This document shows, piece after piece, positions 13,701-15,512 of a stretch of DNA of 15,512 bases (positions are counted from its first letter, which is position 1; every line of letters begins with the position of its first letter). The notes under the pieces are model-generated. The model was not told the DNA's origin. It was given only the letters and a program-made list of their open reading frames with translations, and searched no databases. The stretch comes from DASQPR01 sp035713725 (GTDB taxonomy: Bacteria; Actinomycetota; Actinomycetes; Mycobacteriales; Micromonosporaceae), in contig DASTMZ010000036.1 of the NCBI GenBank assembly GCA_035713725.1, positions 1-15,512 of the forward strand, read 5' to 3'. The position numbers were made by a program, and so were the translations under genes.

Positions 13701-15302
13701 TCAACGGGTCGCGAGCCGGGCGGCGGTCATCGCGGCCGACGACGGCGTCACCGGCGCAGGCAGCTCATCTGCCGCGCCGAAATACGCATGGATCGCGGCG
13801 GCGACCGCCCGCCCTTCGGCGATCGCCCACACGATCAGCGACGCGCCCCGATGCATATCGCCCGCCACGAACACGCCATCTACGTGCTCCGCCGAACCGG
13901 CCTGCTCCGCGCCGACGCGCGCCGCACAGACCTGCGCCGCACCGGCCTGCCCCAGACCGGCGTGCCCCGAGCCGATCACCTGCCACGTGTCGTCCGCGCT
14001 GACGCCGCCGGCCAGTGTGCGCGACAAGTTGAGCTCGTCGACGATGGACCACGCATCGGTGCCACCGAAGCCGATTGCGAGCAGCACGAGATCCGCGCGC
14101 AGCACGCGTTCCGTGCCGGGCACCGGCGTCACGACGCGACGCCCATCGCGCCGCGCGACGGTGACCTCAGTGACGCGCACACCGCCGAGCCGACCGGCGT
14201 CGGTGTCGGCCGCGACGAACTCGTCGACGGCCACCGCGAAGACGCGTTCGCCGCCCTCCTCGTGCGCGGGGTAGCTGCGCAGCACCCATGGCCACGTCGG
14301 CCACGGATCGCGGCCGGCGTCCCGATCGTCCGGCGGCAGCGGGTAGATGTCCAATTGCGTCACGCTTGCCGCGCCCTGCCGATGCGCGACACCGAGGCAG
14401 TCGGCTGCCGTGTCGCCGCCGCCAATGATGACGACGTGCTTCCCGTTGGCGTCGATCGGCGTGGCGTCCGCGTCGCCGGCCACTAGCCGATTCGAGGCCA
14501 CCAGATGCGCCATTGCGAGGTGAATTCCGTCGAGGTGACGACCGGGAGTGTCGGGCACGTCGCGTCCGTCCAGCGCGCCGCAGGCGAGTAGCACGGCGTC
14601 GTACTCGACGCGCAGGTGCGCGACCGTGATGTCCCGCCCAACGTCGACACCGGTACGGAAATCGACGCCCTCCGACGCGAGCTGCGCCAGCCGCCGGTCG
14701 ACGTGCGACTTCTCCAGCTTGAAGTCGGGGATACCGAAGCGCAGCAGGCCGCCCGGCCGGTCGTCCCGCTCGTAGACGGTGACCGCATGCCCGGCACGCG
14801 CGAGTTGTTGCGCCGCGGCCAGTCCGGCCGGACCGGACCCCACCACGGCCACCGTCCGGCCGGTCGTCGCGGTAGCGGGCTGCGGGCGTACTGCTCCGGC
14901 GGCGTACCCACGGTTGATGATCTCGACCTCGACCTGCTTGATGGTGACCGGCGCGGCATCCGCGCCGGCGCTCGGGATGGCCAGCACGCACGCCGGTTCG
15001 CACGGCGCCGGACACAGCCGCCCGGTGAATTCCGGGAAGTTGTTGGTGGCGTGCAGTTCATCGAGCGCGCCCGCGAAGTCGCCGGAGCGCACCAGGTCGT
15101 TCCAGTCCGGGATGTGGTTGCCGAGCGGGCAGGCATGGTGGCAGAACGGGATGCCGCAGTCCATACAGCGGCCGGCTTGCGCGCGGATCTCGGTGTCGGT
15201 GGCTTCGGTGTAGACCTCTTTCCAGTCTTGGATGCGGACGGGAACCGGCCGTCGTGGTGGCAGTTGGCGGTCGGTGGCCAGGAAGCCGGTTGGGTCAGGC
15301 AT
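13701..15302 (-). CDS. gltD: Glutamate synthase small (beta) subunit GltD, with inserted loop
   Basis: This NADPH-dependent FAD/Fe-S subunit feeds electrons to GltB, which makes two glutamate from glutamine and 2-oxoglutarate. It has 533 residues, against about 480-490 usual. The N-terminal cluster cysteines are Cys47, 50, 54 and 58 (CMDCGIPFCHHAC) and Cys97, 101 and 105 (CPAPCEPAC). The FAD motif is VVGSGPAGLAAAQQL (153-167), the NADPH motif VIIGGGDTAADCLG (291-304), and the C-terminal FAD contact GDMHRGASLIVWAIAEGR. About 30 extra residues rich in Ala and Gly (about 443-473) interrupt the segment before VDGVFVAGD, and a 25-residue tail follows YFGAAD. ATG 15302 begins the family start DPTGFL; GTG 15377 would add two PQPHPP-type repeats. 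The gltB gene is not visible in the window. Confidence 0.93.
   Translation of the reverse strand: MPDPTGFLATDRQLPPRRPVPVRIQDWKEVYTEATDTEIRAQAGRCMDCGIPFCHHACPLGNHIPDWNDLVRSGDFAGALDELHATNNFPEFTGRLCPAPCEPACVLAIPSAGADAAPVTIKQVEVEIINRGYAAGAVRPQPATATTGRTVAVVGSGPAGLAAAQQLARAGHAVTVYERDDRPGGLLRFGIPDFKLEKSHVDRRLAQLASEGVDFRTGVDVGRDITVAHLRVEYDAVLLACGALDGRDVPDTPGRHLDGIHLAMAHLVASNRLVAGDADATPIDANGKHVVIIGGGDTAADCLGVAHRQGAASVTQLDIYPLPPDDRDAGRDPWPTWPWVLRSYPAHEEGGERVFAVAVDEFVAADTDAGRLGGVRVTEVTVARRDGRRVVTPVPGTERVLRADLVLLAIGFGGTDAWSIVDELNLSRTLAGGVSADDTWQVIGSGHAGLGQAGAAQVCAARVGAEQAGSAEHVDGVFVAGDMHRGASLIVWAIAEGRAVAAAIHAYFGAADELPAPVTPSSAAMTAARLATR
13884..13976 (-). repeat. Imperfect repeats forming the extra loop of GltD
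   Basis: The DNA coding for residues about 443-473 contains three related units of GGGCAGGCCGGT type on the minus strand (coding HAG, QAG, EQAG), separated by similar GC-rich filler. The reading frame is kept. The flanking GltD sequence is well conserved on both sides, so the block looks like a local expansion inside a surface loop. Confidence 0.65.
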
Positions 15303-15512
15303 GCGCGGGCTCGTCGGTGGGTGCGGTTGGGGCCGGGCCGACGGTGGGTGCGGTTGGGGCCGGGCCGACTTGCCCACTCTGGGCGGTCAGGCTTGATCCC
15401 GACGTGGGCAAGGCGGCCCGTCCCGGAGTCCGCAGGGGTTGGGCGCCGTGGCCAGCGTGCGGGTTAGAGCTTTGGAGGTGCAGTGGTACGGAGAGTGCGT
15501 GTGGAATGTGGC
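15295..15512 (-). CDS. Possible C-terminal end of an upstream gene (gltB position), doubtful
   Basis: On the minus strand one frame is open from the window edge to TGA 15297-15295. That stop overlaps the gltD start as ATGCCTGA, the tight arrangement expected of a gene co-translated with gltD, and gltB is the usual neighbour. Its last residues contain a VGPAPTAPT unit twice. However, the 71 visible residues do not resemble the known end of GltB, and third-position GC is lower than in the neighbouring genes. The region may instead be a non-coding leader. A weak alternative on the plus strand is GTG 15483, four bases after GGAGG, starting a gene that leaves the window. Confidence 0.22.
   Translation of the reverse strand, partial: HIPHALSVPLHLQSSNPHAGHGAQPLRTPGRAALPTSGSSLTAQSGQVGPAPTAPTVGPAPTAPTDEPAHA
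15315..15368. repeat. Perfect 27-bp direct tandem duplication before gltD
   Basis: Positions 15315-15341 and 15342-15368 are identical (start CGGTGGGTGCGG, end GGGCCGA). The second copy ends 65 bases upstream of ATG 15302 in the gltD direction and the first begins 12 bases upstream of it. The length is nine codons, so either overlapping frame stays open: SARPQPHPP twice in the gltD frame, VGPAPTAPT twice in the frame that ends at 15295. Confidence 0.95.

Noticed and set aside
15483..15512. Plus-strand gene start at the right edge (GGAGG then GTG)
   Set aside because: Only ten codons are visible and the spacing of four bases is short, so it is not enough to call a gene.

Overview
The window is GC-rich, densely packed bacterial chromosome. 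The IdeR-type regulator beside a SigB-like sigma factor, GTG/TTG starts, GC-rich third codon positions and a sigma-ideR-AcuC-SseA neighbourhood point to a high-GC actinomycete. The genus cannot be named from this sequence alone. I see fourteen complete genes, one sigma gene cut by the left edge, and one doubtful fragment at the right edge. There are no tRNA or rRNA genes, insertion sequences, phage genes, CRISPR arrays or recognisable defence genes.

Left part (1-5570). The 3' part of a SigB/HrdB-type sigma factor ends inside a short tandem repeat whose units can fold as hairpins. Facing it is an operon on the minus strand, read from right to left: a SseA-type 3-mercaptopyruvate sulfurtransferase, an AcuC-type lysine deacetylase (4-bp overlap) and a stand-alone GNAT acetyltransferase (23-bp gap). 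The last two resemble the acetylase/deacetylase pair that switches acetyl-CoA synthetase off and on. Divergent from sseA, across only 55 bp, is ideR, the iron-dependent repressor, with all expected metal ligands. Then come a small lipoprotein (minus) and a two-helix PLDc_N-type membrane protein (plus).

Right part (5593-15302). Nine genes in a row read on the minus strand. From the right they are: gltD (glutamate synthase small subunit), pyk (pyruvate kinase), tesB (acyl-CoA thioesterase II), an Rrf2-family regulator, a sulfate uptake operon (sbp-cysT-cysW-cysA) and a CapA-type metallophosphatase lipoprotein. The four sulfate genes overlap one another by 4, 8 and 4 bp, so they are translationally coupled. 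The sbp promoter can be read clearly: TTGACG, 17 bp, TAGATT. A TTCCCTA-N18-TAGGGAA inverted repeat overlaps its -10 box and start point, and the Rrf2 gene just upstream is the obvious candidate to bind it.

Most of the content is housekeeping metabolism: sulfur, iron, acetate/acetyl-CoA, glycolysis and nitrogen assimilation. The unusual signal is a scatter of short tandem repeats at four places: the sigma gene end, the sseA N-terminus, a loop inserted in gltD, and a perfect 27-bp duplication in front of gltD. The best leads for follow-up are these repeats, the Rrf2 operator and the free-standing GNAT beside AcuC. I found no clear new multi-gene system.
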